Source: Datnioides undecimradiatus
Lineage: Eukaryota; Chordata; Actinopteri; Lobotiformes; Datnioididae
Direction: 5' to 3'
Length of the DNA stretch: 64,000 bases
Assembly: GCA_008933995.1 (NCBI GenBank)
Contig: WARS01000015.1
Coordinates: 1,274,001-1,338,000 of the forward strand
The notes under the pieces were generated by a model, which saw only the letters and a program-made list of their open reading frames with translations, was not told where the DNA came from and searched no databases. The position numbers and the translations under genes were made by a program. This document shows, one piece after another, positions 58,101 through 64,000 of this stretch (positions are counted from its first letter, which is position 1; every line of letters starts with the position of its first letter).

Positions 58101-61100
58101 TGGCGGTATCAAACTGACACTTTCTCCCTTGGCTGCTCCTGACAAGGAATTTCCTCGTCGAAAAAATTAGCCGCACCTTGCCAAGAGCGCAGCGGCAATT
58201 TGTACAGTTGTGAACGGATTTGATTCCGAGCAAGATAAACGTTTATTGTGTAGAACAACAACATGCAGGCCCAGAGGGCACCGATGCATAGCGCTCGTAC
58301 GATATGAACTCTGACGGCGAGTAACATCCTTTTGCTGCTGACCCTAAACTGTAAAATGAACATTGAACCAGCTGCCTGTCAACTCAGTCCGATTCGAAAG
58401 TCATTTCAAGAGCCTCTTCAAAAAGTCACTAATCAACCTCTTCCAACAATGCAAGCCAATTTCTTCATAGTTGATTGAGAACAGCAATTGCTATTTTGGT
58501 ACTTGGGCTCAATGAATAGAGCCAGCTTTCTATCTGGGTATCTACATATTGAAAAAGAGGCAAACTGGCACTAATCAGTGTGTCTGCCAAGTAACCAACG
58601 CAGCAGAGAGATCCACATACGTTTTTGTGTGTCTGCCTGACAGCCTGACAGACAAGATTAAGAAGCAGACAGTTATTGCAAAGTAAACTTGAGGATGAGG
58701 AAACGGGCTCTGTGTATCGAAGAGAGATGGCGTAGGGATCCATTTCCCACAGCTTTATCCAGGAAATCCAACCTGCGATGAACAGGATCAATTCCTTTAT
58801 TTCCAAGGTGCATGTTATTGCTTTGCCATGCAAATGCTTTCAAAAGCGCGGTAATGCCATCCCGCTATTGTGGGGGGAATGATCGCTGCACCAGGACAAG
58901 CAAGCCAGGCTTTGATGGGTGCAGAATAACGGTGTTACGGAGCTAAGCAATGTGTGTGTGTGGGTGTGCTGCAAATAGGTTATTTTGGATGGGTTTGGTT
59001 TTTTTTTTTTTAGAAGAAAGGAGGCATTAACTGAGGCCTATTGGTGCACCGAGGTATACTTCCAACCAAGGCGATTAACATGAAAGGAAATATCTAATGT
59101 TATTTTCCACCGCTGTGAAGAGAGAAGCAGAGAAAAGCCTGTAATCACATTATTATTTGTGTCGGAGATCAAGATCAATCAGGGTTAAAGCGTGTCACAA
59201 TGTTTAACAATAACAATGGATGGTTGCTTGTGTCGGAGATATACACAACACAGCTGGATGTGTGATACTGGCTTTTTGGAAGGGGGGGGGGGGGTGCTGC
59301 TAACGAAGACTCTAATTCGTTTTTGTTGTTTTAAATGATACCTGCAGTCTGAATCCATAAACCTTAAACACGCACACACTGCAGTAGTGATGTTTAACAA
59401 CTGTACTGTAATGTGACTAGCAGCGTTCCCTAATAACATGCACAATGAAAGGGAGGAGGCGCCATTGAAAAAAACCAAGCACAGAAAAAGCTTCTCGCCC
59501 CTCAGAGGCCTGTACTGGAAACAAGGCGGCATCTTCGTGCATGGGGAGAAACTCAAATACCGACTAGATCAGCATGTGCAGACTATAGGAAACATTCAGG
59601 GAGCAGCACTTATTTCACACAGCGTGCACAATGCCTTAAAAATGAGCTAACAGCAGAAGAGGGCCAGAGATAGACTCCTACACACCATTCAAACAAGCGT
59701 GCACACAAACGTTATGGCTTTTATGATCCCTCCAGCAAACAGGTGCATCAAACCATTGTGTTCCTGCAGAAAGGGTGACTGCTAAGATTCTGTCACGCAA
59801 TGTGTCGAGCAGGCGAGTGGTGAGAGGGAGATTCAAACTTAATGAGTGCTTTGGCAGCTTGTGTGGAAAAGGCAGGGAGGCAGGCAGTGATTAACGGAAC
59901 ACTTCAGAGTACAAGGCACAGCGGTGCTCAAAGAAAACAGTGATGATCTCCACTTAATCGCGGAGAAGCCCGGAGCATCTGCCGCCAGAGCAGGGCAGCG
60001 GCACCGGCGAGCTCCCGCTCCGCTAGGCTGTCATCTCCAGAGAGCTGTGGCCATATGCTCGGCTCTGCCGCAAACTCACAGGAAGTTAATTTTCTGACAA
60101 AACACAGGGATAAATATGACATTCAAACAAGTTGTGCTCAGCCAGGCTGAACACGGATGCCGTGCCAAGCTCAAGCTGCACACGTGTCACACTTAGGAAC
60201 AGAGTTTATTTTCATGCTCCCACGGTCGCTTTTGCGCCCGGTTTTGTAGAAATACAGACAAAGGGTGGCGCGTTTCAGCTAGGAGGTGTTAACCTACTTA
60301 TAGACTGAGCTATGTTACGTATACAGGCAGAAAAAAAAAAAAAACAACACAAAAACAAACAGACTCATGGAATATGATACTGGCTCGAAACTACCAAAGC
60401 CAACGCAATAACATAGCCAGTGACTTACTCATTCTTATCAAAATGTTTGCATAAGGGAGCACATGGAGAACCGGAGAGGGGACTCTCCTGACTGCATGCA
60501 AACACATCCCTCAAACCCCTGCAAAAATGACAATGTCATTGTCCTAATGAGGGGAGAGTGAAAGAGGGCAGAGACATGAGAGGGGGGGAAAAAAATAAGA
60601 TTAACTTTCATTTCCGTTCACAGACTTACAGCTCCCCGCGGTGTGCCATTAAAATAATGTCAATCAAACCATTAAATAGGAGCTCTGTCTAACCTTGTCT
60701 GTTGCAGGTGAAATGCCATAGCGGGCCTGAACAATGGGCTTGCAGGTGTGAGTGGAATCCCAACACCTTATCACTGGGCCAATAAAGAAGAGAATATAGT
60801 GTTTCTCAGATCTCAGCAGTCTGCCGCCCCTCCATTTCAGACGGTAAAGAGAAACGGAGCCTTAGGGGTGAAGCCGGCAGTCCCAACCTACAGATTCTTT
60901 ACAACAATAGACGGTATCATATAGTATGGAGTCTGGGGGATAGCTCAGCAACACTAACACTCAGCAATAGGGATGAAAGAAGATGGAGGTTGGTGGTACA
61001 CAAGGGACAGGGCCAGGTTTGGGCCTCTATGCGGGGCAATCAGAGGCCACTGGTATGGCTACAGTGAGGGGAAAGGGTGACTCTGTGATACACATACCAC

Positions 61101-62968
61101 CAGGTCCCATTCGCTGCCACTGCTACTGCCTTCCTCCCCTTCTGTAGCAGAAAAAAAAAACAAAACGTGAGAACTGGGTGCAGTCATGCAGATCCCAGTG
61201 GCCTTTATCAGGGAGGAGAGGTGAGAGCTTTGGCCCCTGGGCCTCCATACTGCTGCCAGGTGGCTGGGTACTTTCTGCCCACCCCCCACCCTGAGTGAGG
61301 CCAGTCTCACATGAACCCTAAGGCCTCTCTTCTGGGAATTTGTCTTATGTTACTGCTGGAACAAGGCCAGAGGAACAACAGATAACACAACACAACAAAC
61401 TGAACACTTTACTGGCAGCGTGCAGTTACCGAGCAGTTTTACAGCAATTTGAAAACACTTTGATACTAAGCTTCCTGGTACTGACTTCAGCACAGTAGAA
61501 TTAGATGAAACCAGGTGACTAGGTTTGGGGCGCAGACTGAACTCCTCTTTTTGAATCCATCCATTACAATATGCGGTCATAAAAAGAAACTAAATAAATA
61601 AAAAGCTGTGAAAAGACTGAACGTATAACAACGCACTAATGTAACTGCAAGAGACTGTCGGAAATATAATACATCCAGTACACATGCGCACAGAAGCGCA
61701 TACCCATATATCAAGCGCTGAGTGGCAATCATTCACCTAGACACTGTCACACTGCGGTAAATGGGCTTATTTTGCATGAGAAGGAAGAGGGAGTGATGGG
61801 CTGCAGCGAGCAAAAGAGGGACTGAGGGACTGAATCAAATGATATGAGTAGGCAAAATTAAGCTCCAATGCAAGTGGAACACTTCACAAGAGAGCCAATT
61901 TCAATTCCACAGCACTTAATTTAGGATTTGTATGGTTCAGCAGCATGCTACTGTATGGTAAGCCATGTAAGGACAGAGATAGAGAGAGACAACCGGCAAA
62001 GAGCCATCCAGGCCCTTGAGGTATCCATCACACAGGCCTGCCTCCATCAGCCCCCCCCCCCACAACAGTGAATTAAAATGTAATAATATTGGACTGTTGA
62101 GATTATGTAGATGTTTTAATGGGACATTAGGAAATCACAACGGTTTTTAGGTGAAGTGTGCACATTTGTTGGTTTTGTGCTGTTTGTGTTAGGCTTACAA
62201 TGAATATAAAGTGTTTAAGGTGTCCAGGAGGTAGCTGTATCCATCACAGGCTCAGTTTTAATCTGTCAGTACGCTGGTTTCTCCATACCTGGTGCTCTTT
62301 GAAGTCGGCCCTCTGGAAGTCGTAGCCTAGCTGCGCGTAAAAGTTGTTCCCGAAGCTGTAGGCCTGCCCGGTTTCGGTCCATATGAAGGAGTGTCTGCTC
62401 CCACAGGCCACGCCAACTACACTGACGGCATCCACGTCCGGGCCGCTTCCGTTAGCGCTCGCTTCCTGCGGCAGCTTGACCTCGACTGGCTGGTCCTTTA
62501 CTGCCCTCTCGCCATCACCCAGCCTTGGGGAAAAGCAGAGAATTGGACATTTTCCTCTCCATCCTGTAAATGATACATCAGAGTTTGGAGTGGAAGTCTA
62601 TCGAAATAAATATCATTAAAATATCTTTACCCAGAGCATGTTATGAAAATTAGAAATTCTGTTATAGCCAAGGCAAAATAAATCAACACTTTAAGATTAA
62701 TGTTTTTGTTTAACACATGAAAAATATTTTTTTTTCTTAATTATTCATATTAAAACGTGTAAGAAGTGGATTTAAACATGCAGTGCCTTAACTGCGGTGA
62801 AACTAGTTACACAAACACACAGCTAAGGCATGCTTACGACATAAAAACAGACATTTACACAGTTCCAAAACAATAATTCATTATTTAGACAAGGTAAATA
62901 TAATAGCAACGCAGCCCAATATAAATATTACTTTTGCTATTTTTTATTTTTTTTTACTGTTTGCCCAT
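1641..62968 (-). CDS. RCC1-repeat beta-propeller protein, 5 exons seen, 3' part missing
   Basis: Join, in transcript order: 62968-62958 (tentative), 62523-62289, 35904-35792, 2992-2868, 1784-1641. The joined frame is about 209 residues without a stop and carries four regularly spaced RCC1 signatures: [27 protein letters not shown] and IAGGCWHSL. Each is followed by a short turn and a strand such as GQAYSFGNN or GRLFQWG. RCC1 repeats form seven-bladed propellers that act as guanine-nucleotide exchange factors or protein-binding platforms; which role applies here is not visible. Intron phases are 2, 0, 2, 1, and the last exon also ends in phase 1. Every junction restores the repeat frame, so no internal exon seems to be missing. 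About three more blades should lie beyond the left edge. From memory it does not match RCC1, RCC1L, RCCD1, SERGEF, RPGR, HERC3/5, IBTK or FBXO24 well, so I give no symbol. Confidence 0.88.
1785..2867 (-). other. Intron of the RCC1-repeat gene (1083 bp)
   Basis: It lies between the third and fourth repeat exons and is bounded by GTAGAG and TGTATGCAG. No other feature was recognised; it contains a few CTG/CAG-rich short stretches near 2095-2110 and 2275-2290. Confidence 0.85.
2868..2992 (-). CDS. RCC1-repeat gene, third repeat exon
   Basis: The acceptor is CTCCCTACAG and the donor is CTTACAG/GTAGAG. The exon has 125 bases, entering in phase 2 and leaving in phase 1. With the preceding exon it reads [20 protein letters not shown] and then [20 protein letters not shown]. 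It supplies the conserved GQ of one blade and the CG..HN signature of the next. The reading frame stays open upstream into the intron, but the acceptor and the RCC1 alignment fix the boundary. Confidence 0.9.
8478..8498. repeat. Poly-T tract
   Basis: Twenty-one consecutive T; it creates a spurious lysine run in a minus-strand ORF. Confidence 0.9.
10769..10795. repeat. (GA)n microsatellite
   Basis: About thirteen GA units, preceded by an imperfect GA-rich and G-rich stretch from 10691. Confidence 0.9.
11130..11155. repeat. (CA)n microsatellite
   Basis: Twelve CA units. Confidence 0.9.
12412..12438. repeat. (GAATGAA)n short tandem repeat
   Basis: Three to four imperfect 7-base units. Confidence 0.7.
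13489..13506. repeat. (AG)n microsatellite
   Basis: Nine AG units in a purine-rich stretch. Confidence 0.85.
13993..14008 (-). promoter_or_regulatory. CTCF-like site
   Basis: The minus strand reads CTCCACAAGAGGGTGC, close to the CTCF core CCACNAGRGGGCGC. It is next to a CpG-denser patch (14119-14205). Confidence 0.35.
14119..14205. promoter_or_regulatory. CpG-denser patch with GC box
   Basis: About a dozen CpGs in under 90 bases, including CTCCGCCCGC (Sp1/KLF-type GC box) and GGCGCGATC, stand out from CpG-poor surroundings. It could be a small regulatory element or an unannotated transcript start. No matching exon was confirmed. Confidence 0.25.
14419..14431. repeat. Poly-G tract
   Basis: Thirteen consecutive G, just upstream of the octamer at 14436. 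Confidence 0.9.
14436..14478 (+). promoter_or_regulatory. Candidate POU-factor site cluster (octamer plus MORE palindrome)
   Basis: A perfect octamer ATGCAAAT (14436-14443) is followed 23 bases later by the perfect palindrome ATGCATATGCAT (14467-14478). The palindrome equals the MORE element bound by dimers of POU-domain factors such as Oct-1/Oct-2/Oct-4 and Brn-2. Both sit in a giant intron next to a G-run. The sequences are certain; in vivo use is inferred. Confidence 0.4.
15943..16212. repeat. Diverged direct duplication, copy 1
   Basis: It aligns by eye to 17394-17662 in the same orientation over its full length with few gaps. Shared landmarks in order are GGTAGA, CATTAGCCC.GTATTAGCCA, GTGACC.TAATG, CATTACTCTG, ATGATGGCC, GGGGTTCAGCATGGCTGGG, TCAAGTGTGAACG, GAAACGCCC, GCCCATTCT and CTGTCCGACACG. 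It is not simple sequence and encodes no good ORF. The copies are about 1.45 kb apart inside one intron. Confidence 0.85.
17394..17662. repeat. Diverged direct duplication, copy 2
   Basis: Second copy of the element at 15943-16212. The best-kept core is GGGGTTCAGCATGGCTGGG followed by CAGAG.TCAAGTGTGAACG, with a single difference. The first third also keeps two ATTAGCC units enclosed by CATTA and TAATG. No target-site duplication or terminal inverted repeat was recognised, so local duplication fits better than two transposon insertions. Confidence 0.85.
22406..22423. repeat. Poly-A tract
   Basis: Eighteen consecutive A. Confidence 0.9.
26563..26578 (-). promoter_or_regulatory. CTCF-like site
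   Basis: The minus strand reads GCCAACAGAGGGAGGG, a fair match to the CTCF core. Sequence match only. Confidence 0.25.
26684..26728. repeat. (TG)n microsatellite, longest in window
   Basis: About twenty-two TG units with one GC interruption; TG-rich sequence also precedes it. Confidence 0.9.
28289..28322. repeat. (TG)n microsatellite
   Basis: Seventeen TG units, followed by a second TG run and GA repeats. Confidence 0.9.
28736..28756. repeat. (TGG)n trinucleotide repeat
   Basis: Seven TGG units. Confidence 0.85.
29225..29240. repeat. Poly-T tract
   Basis: Sixteen consecutive T. Confidence 0.9.
35792..35904 (-). CDS. RCC1-repeat gene, second repeat exon
   Basis: The acceptor has a long T-rich tract ending TTTTTTTCCAG and the donor is TGTGG/GTAAGT, close to consensus. 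The exon has 113 bases, enters in phase 0 and leaves in phase 2. It encodes [20 protein letters not shown] followed by [18 protein letters not shown], a textbook RCC1 repeat with the VACG and H-S-L motifs. It is isolated, with 26.4 kb of intron upstream and 32.8 kb downstream, but the frame joins perfectly to both neighbours. Confidence 0.9.
36146..36164. repeat. (TGTC)n tetranucleotide repeat
   Basis: Four to five TGTC/GTCT units followed by TG repeats. Confidence 0.8.
36915..37080. promoter_or_regulatory. CpG-denser patch
   Basis: It contains ACGCGTGCC, GGGCGGCG, AGCGCGACGACAG and ATCGTCCGAGAACCGGG within about 165 bases. It also has an inverted pair GTGAC-N7-GTCAC at its end. It lies about 1 kb upstream of the 35904 exon. 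Function is unknown. Confidence 0.2.
38754..38769. repeat. Poly-A tract
   Basis: Sixteen consecutive A. Confidence 0.9.
39259..39300. repeat. (TCTCC)n pyrimidine tract
   Basis: Pentanucleotide TCTCC/CCTCT repeats forming an unbroken pyrimidine strand of about 40 bases, able in principle to adopt triplex DNA. Confidence 0.85.
40120..40149. repeat. (AC)n microsatellite
   Basis: Fifteen AC units. Confidence 0.9.
41517..41543. repeat. (GT)n microsatellite
   Basis: Thirteen GT units. Confidence 0.9.
45143..45157 (+). promoter_or_regulatory. CTCF-like site
   Basis: The plus strand reads AACAAGGTGGCAGCT, matching the AAGGTGGCAG form of the CTCF core. Sequence match only. Confidence 0.25.
50291..50312. 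repeat. (GT)n microsatellite
   Basis: Eleven GT units with one C interruption. Confidence 0.85.
50482..50507. repeat. (GT)n microsatellite
   Basis: Thirteen GT units. Confidence 0.9.
52182..52200. repeat. (AAC)n trinucleotide repeat
   Basis: Six AAC units running into an A tract. Confidence 0.85.
53633..53647 (-). promoter_or_regulatory. CTCF-like site
   Basis: The minus strand reads GCCACTAGAGGGAGC, a good match to the CTCF core CCACTAGRGGGCGC. Sequence match only. Confidence 0.35.
54005..54112. repeat. Purine-rich (GA) block
   Basis: About 108 bases almost wholly A and G on the plus strand, without a fixed unit. It makes long charged spurious ORFs. Confidence 0.8.
58177..58327 (-). CDS. 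Candidate first coding exon, type II signal-anchor protein
   Basis: The minus-strand ORF from an ATG in AAAGGATGT context starts [15 protein letters not shown], continues with the hydrophobic [18 protein letters not shown], then basic [11 protein letters not shown]. Short cytoplasmic tail with basic residues, one membrane span and a basic stem is the layout of Golgi type II glycosyltransferases. A possible donor (GGCAAG/GTGCGG) would end the exon in phase 1. A TTTTACAG acceptor lies just upstream of the ATG. The area is CpG-rich relative to its surroundings. I found no following exon on the minus strand in the remaining 58 kb, so this is either a gene with a very long first intron or a chance ORF. 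Confidence 0.3.
59282..59294. repeat. Poly-G tract
   Basis: Thirteen consecutive G. Confidence 0.9.
60331..60344. repeat. Poly-A tract
   Basis: Fourteen consecutive A. Confidence 0.9.
62289..62523 (-). CDS. RCC1-repeat gene, exon with first complete repeat
   Basis: The acceptor is a pyrimidine-rich tract ending CCCCAAG and the donor is CACCAG/GTATGG. The exon has 235 bases: one base completing a codon plus 78 codons, ending in phase 0. It starts [18 protein letters not shown], the usual turn and strand after the conserved GQ of an RCC1 blade. An unusual insert rich in Ala, Ser, Gly and Asp follows ([15 protein letters not shown]). Then come [20 protein letters not shown] and [17 protein letters not shown]. 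The insert lengthens the loop between strands and could be a lineage-specific surface loop. Confidence 0.85.
62524..62957 (-). other. Short intron of the RCC1-repeat gene
   Basis: 434 bp of AT-rich sequence with T and A runs, lying between the tentative first coding exon and the 62523 exon. No other open frame with splice sites was seen. It exists only if the first-exon call is right. Confidence 0.35.
62958..62968 (-). CDS. Possible first coding exon (11 coding bases) of the RCC1-repeat gene
   Basis: On the minus strand an ATG in a good Kozak context (AAAATGG) is followed by MGK and two bases of a further codon. A GTAAAA donor comes next. The phase is 2, exactly what the next exon (starting at 62523) needs to give MGKQLGDGERA. 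An in-frame TAA lies three codons upstream, so this ATG would be the first in its frame. The intron would be 434 bp. Against it: the donor is only moderate, and an out-of-frame ATG lies upstream at 63054. If the exons at 63.3-64.0 kb belong to the same gene, the true N-terminus lies elsewhere. Confidence 0.35.
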
Positions 62969-63302
62969 TTTTGTTTAGCGTAGATTAGCAAAGCCCGCTT
63001 AATGACGGGTTTTTCCTTTGCCAGTGCTCCGGGATCGTCGTTGACTAAACACATCACCGCCTGTGCGTCAGTGTGGAAACGTCGCGGCAGAAATTAGATT
63101 TCAAAACTCGGGTTCACGGCAAAACACAGGAAGAACTGCCTGCTGGTGACAGGCTTAATGTAAACGCTGTGATTATTGTGACAAACGCTCATTTATATGT
63201 AAAAAGAACCACACTCGAGCTTTAATTTAAGAACAGTAAAAGGTGAGACGTCTCATTCGTTAGCAGGCACCCTGGCAGCAATACTGTAGGATGTTGTCTC
63301 AC
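62969..63302 (-). promoter_or_regulatory. Putative promoter/5' UTR of the RCC1-repeat gene
   Basis: Between the last supported upstream exon and the possible RCC1 start, 62990-63130 is visibly richer in CpG than its AT-rich flanks. It contains a CRE-like TGACG core (minus strand, in CTGACGCACAGG) and a GACGTTTCC element. No TATA box is evident. A 36-codon open frame starts at a minus-strand ATG at 63054 and overlaps the proposed start codon out of frame. If transcribed, it would be an upstream ORF. Placement is inferred from position and composition only. Confidence 0.3.
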
Positions 63303-63385
63303 CGTTGTGTTTTCTCAGACAGGAGTCACATACAGAGTGTGTGTCTAACAGGCATATTTCAGGGAGGTCAGTCAGTTTTACGTTC
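63303..63385 (-). CDS. Internal exon of unidentified gene, Cys/His-containing
   Basis: The acceptor is TTATTTCTTCCCTAG and the donor is CACAACG/GTGAGA. The 83 bases have only one open frame, which reads NVKLTDLPEICLLDTHS followed by VCDSCLRKHN. It enters in phase 2, matching the exon upstream, and leaves in phase 1. The CDSC and following H could bind a metal but are too short to name a domain. Phase 1 does not fit the RCC1 exon at 62523 directly, because joining them gives a stop. So a further exon must exist if this belongs to the same gene, or else this is a separate gene ending nearby. If the donor is not used, the frame runs 18 more codons to a TGA. Confidence 0.6.
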
Positions 63386-63562
63386 CTAGGGAAGAAATAA
63401 TAACTGAACCTAACTCAATTTGTAGCTGTACAAATGACTTTACATAGGCCTTGGCTGAGAGTTGTGTTTCTGTCTCCATGTCCCTGGTGTGAGTGAACAA
63501 AGAACATCCAAGACCCCTTTTCAAGATGAGCTGGTCAAACGCAGCCCCAGCACCCCTGTGAC

Positions 63563-63696
63563 CCGTGAGCTCCCAGCAGCTTCAAACAGAGCTCTGCTGT
63601 TTGCTTCTTGATAAAATGCTCCTCTTTGTATTTGTTTCCCAGAGCCAGCGTCATAACCTGCAATGCCCCGGCCATATCTGCTAGTTTGCGGCATGT
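63563..63696 (-). CDS. Internal exon of unidentified helical protein
   Basis: An excellent acceptor (TGTTTGTTATTTTTCCCAG) precedes an open frame reading TCRKLADMAGALQVMTLALG, then NKYKEEHFIKKQ and TAELCLKLLGAHG. The periodic Leu/Ala with Lys/Glu pattern suggests amphipathic helices. The donor is weak: either CACGG/GTCACA at 63562, or CAGGG/GTGCTG a few bases further on. Both leave phase 2, which fits the next exon. If neither is used, the frame ends at a TGA at about 63535 and this would be a last exon. I do not recognise the family. The 278 bp intron upstream and 177 bp intron downstream suggest a compact gene. Confidence 0.6.
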
Positions 63697-63974
63697 CTGG
63701 GAAAAATAACAAACAGTCTTCTCCATTATTTCCACAAACGGGGAACGAAAGGTCCTCGCCCGCCATCCCCACGAGAGCCCGTATTGATTACAACAATGCT
63801 TCAACTCAAGACAAGACCACTCTGGGGTCACTGCTATTTCCATCAGAAAGTTTGCCAGTTTAAATTTACACAGCTCTCTCGTACTCTTCTCCTCTCTCGC
63901 CTCCAGTGAGACACACAGGAGAGCTGAGGAGTTTTCAGATATCAGAGTGCCAGTTGTATAACGGAGATGCTCAC

Positions 63975-64000
63975 CCTTTGCTCTGCAAGTGGGTGTTGTG
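63975..64000 (-). CDS. Partial exon of unidentified gene at right edge
   Basis: A strong donor (AAAGG/GTGAGC) lies at 63974-63969 on the minus strand. The 26 bases before it read HPLAEQR in the only frame that joins, in phase 0, to the next exon at 63696. The exon continues beyond the window. The call rests on the donor and phase match alone, because the visible coding piece is short. Confidence 0.45.

Larger units (their letters stand above)
35905..62288 (-). other. Giant intron (about 26.4 kb) of the RCC1-repeat gene
   Basis: No further RCC1 coding sequence is needed or seen, because the phase-0 junction of its flanking exons reads straight through a repeat. Contents seen: scattered CA/TG and homopolymer tracts, a CpG-denser patch near 36915-37080, a pyrimidine tract at 39259-39300, AT-rich repeat-poor stretches (for example 44260-44900 and 45780-46660), a purine-rich block near 54005-54112, two CTCF-like sites and the candidate exon near 58.2 kb. 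No recognisable transposon, tRNA or other gene was found in the rest. Confidence 0.75.

Noticed and set aside
63138-63170. Possible terminal exon after CACAATAATCACAG joining the 63303 donor in phase
   Set aside because: The acceptor lacks a pyrimidine tract and the frame closes after about 17 codons of low complexity; not supported enough to list.
1-64000. CRISPR arrays, bacterial operons, intact transposons, viral genes, rRNA
   Set aside because: No spaced identical repeats, reverse transcriptase, transposase or integrase motifs, or rRNA sequence were seen; the window is eukaryotic intron sequence.

Overview
This window looks like nuclear DNA of a vertebrate, most probably a ray-finned (teleost) fish. 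Coding sequence comes in short exons with GT/AG splice sites. The non-coding DNA is moderately AT-rich and CpG-poor, with many CA/TG, TC/GA and homopolymer tracts typical of fish genomes. The introns of the gene at the right edge are only 177-434 bp. I recognised no Alu, L1 or bacterial features. Species and chromosome cannot be told from the sequence.

Most of the window is occupied by one minus-strand gene for an RCC1-type beta-propeller protein. Four exons are well supported: 62289-62523, 35792-35904, 2868-2992 and 1641-1784. Their splice phases fit exactly and they join into four consecutive RCC1 repeats, so no exon appears to be missing between them. A tiny first coding exon is possible at 62958-62968. 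The gene runs off the left edge before its propeller is complete. Two introns are very large (about 26.4 kb and 32.8 kb) and make up over 90 percent of the window.

The right edge (63303-64000) holds three phase-compatible minus-strand exons. They probably belong to a second gene just upstream of the RCC1 gene, or possibly to an N-terminal part of the same gene. I do not recognise their product. A further candidate exon at 58177-58327 (minus) would encode a type II signal-anchor N-terminus, like those of Golgi glycosyltransferases; this is tentative.

The large introns contain simple repeats, a few CpG-denser patches, candidate CTCF and POU-factor sites, and a diverged direct duplication of about 270 bp (15943-16212 and 17394-17662). 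The duplication is not simple sequence and stays similar over its whole length. The main points of interest are the unassigned RCC1 protein, its giant introns in a region where neighbouring introns are small, and the duplicated intronic element. I found no convincing tRNA, rRNA, microRNA, CRISPR array or intact transposon.
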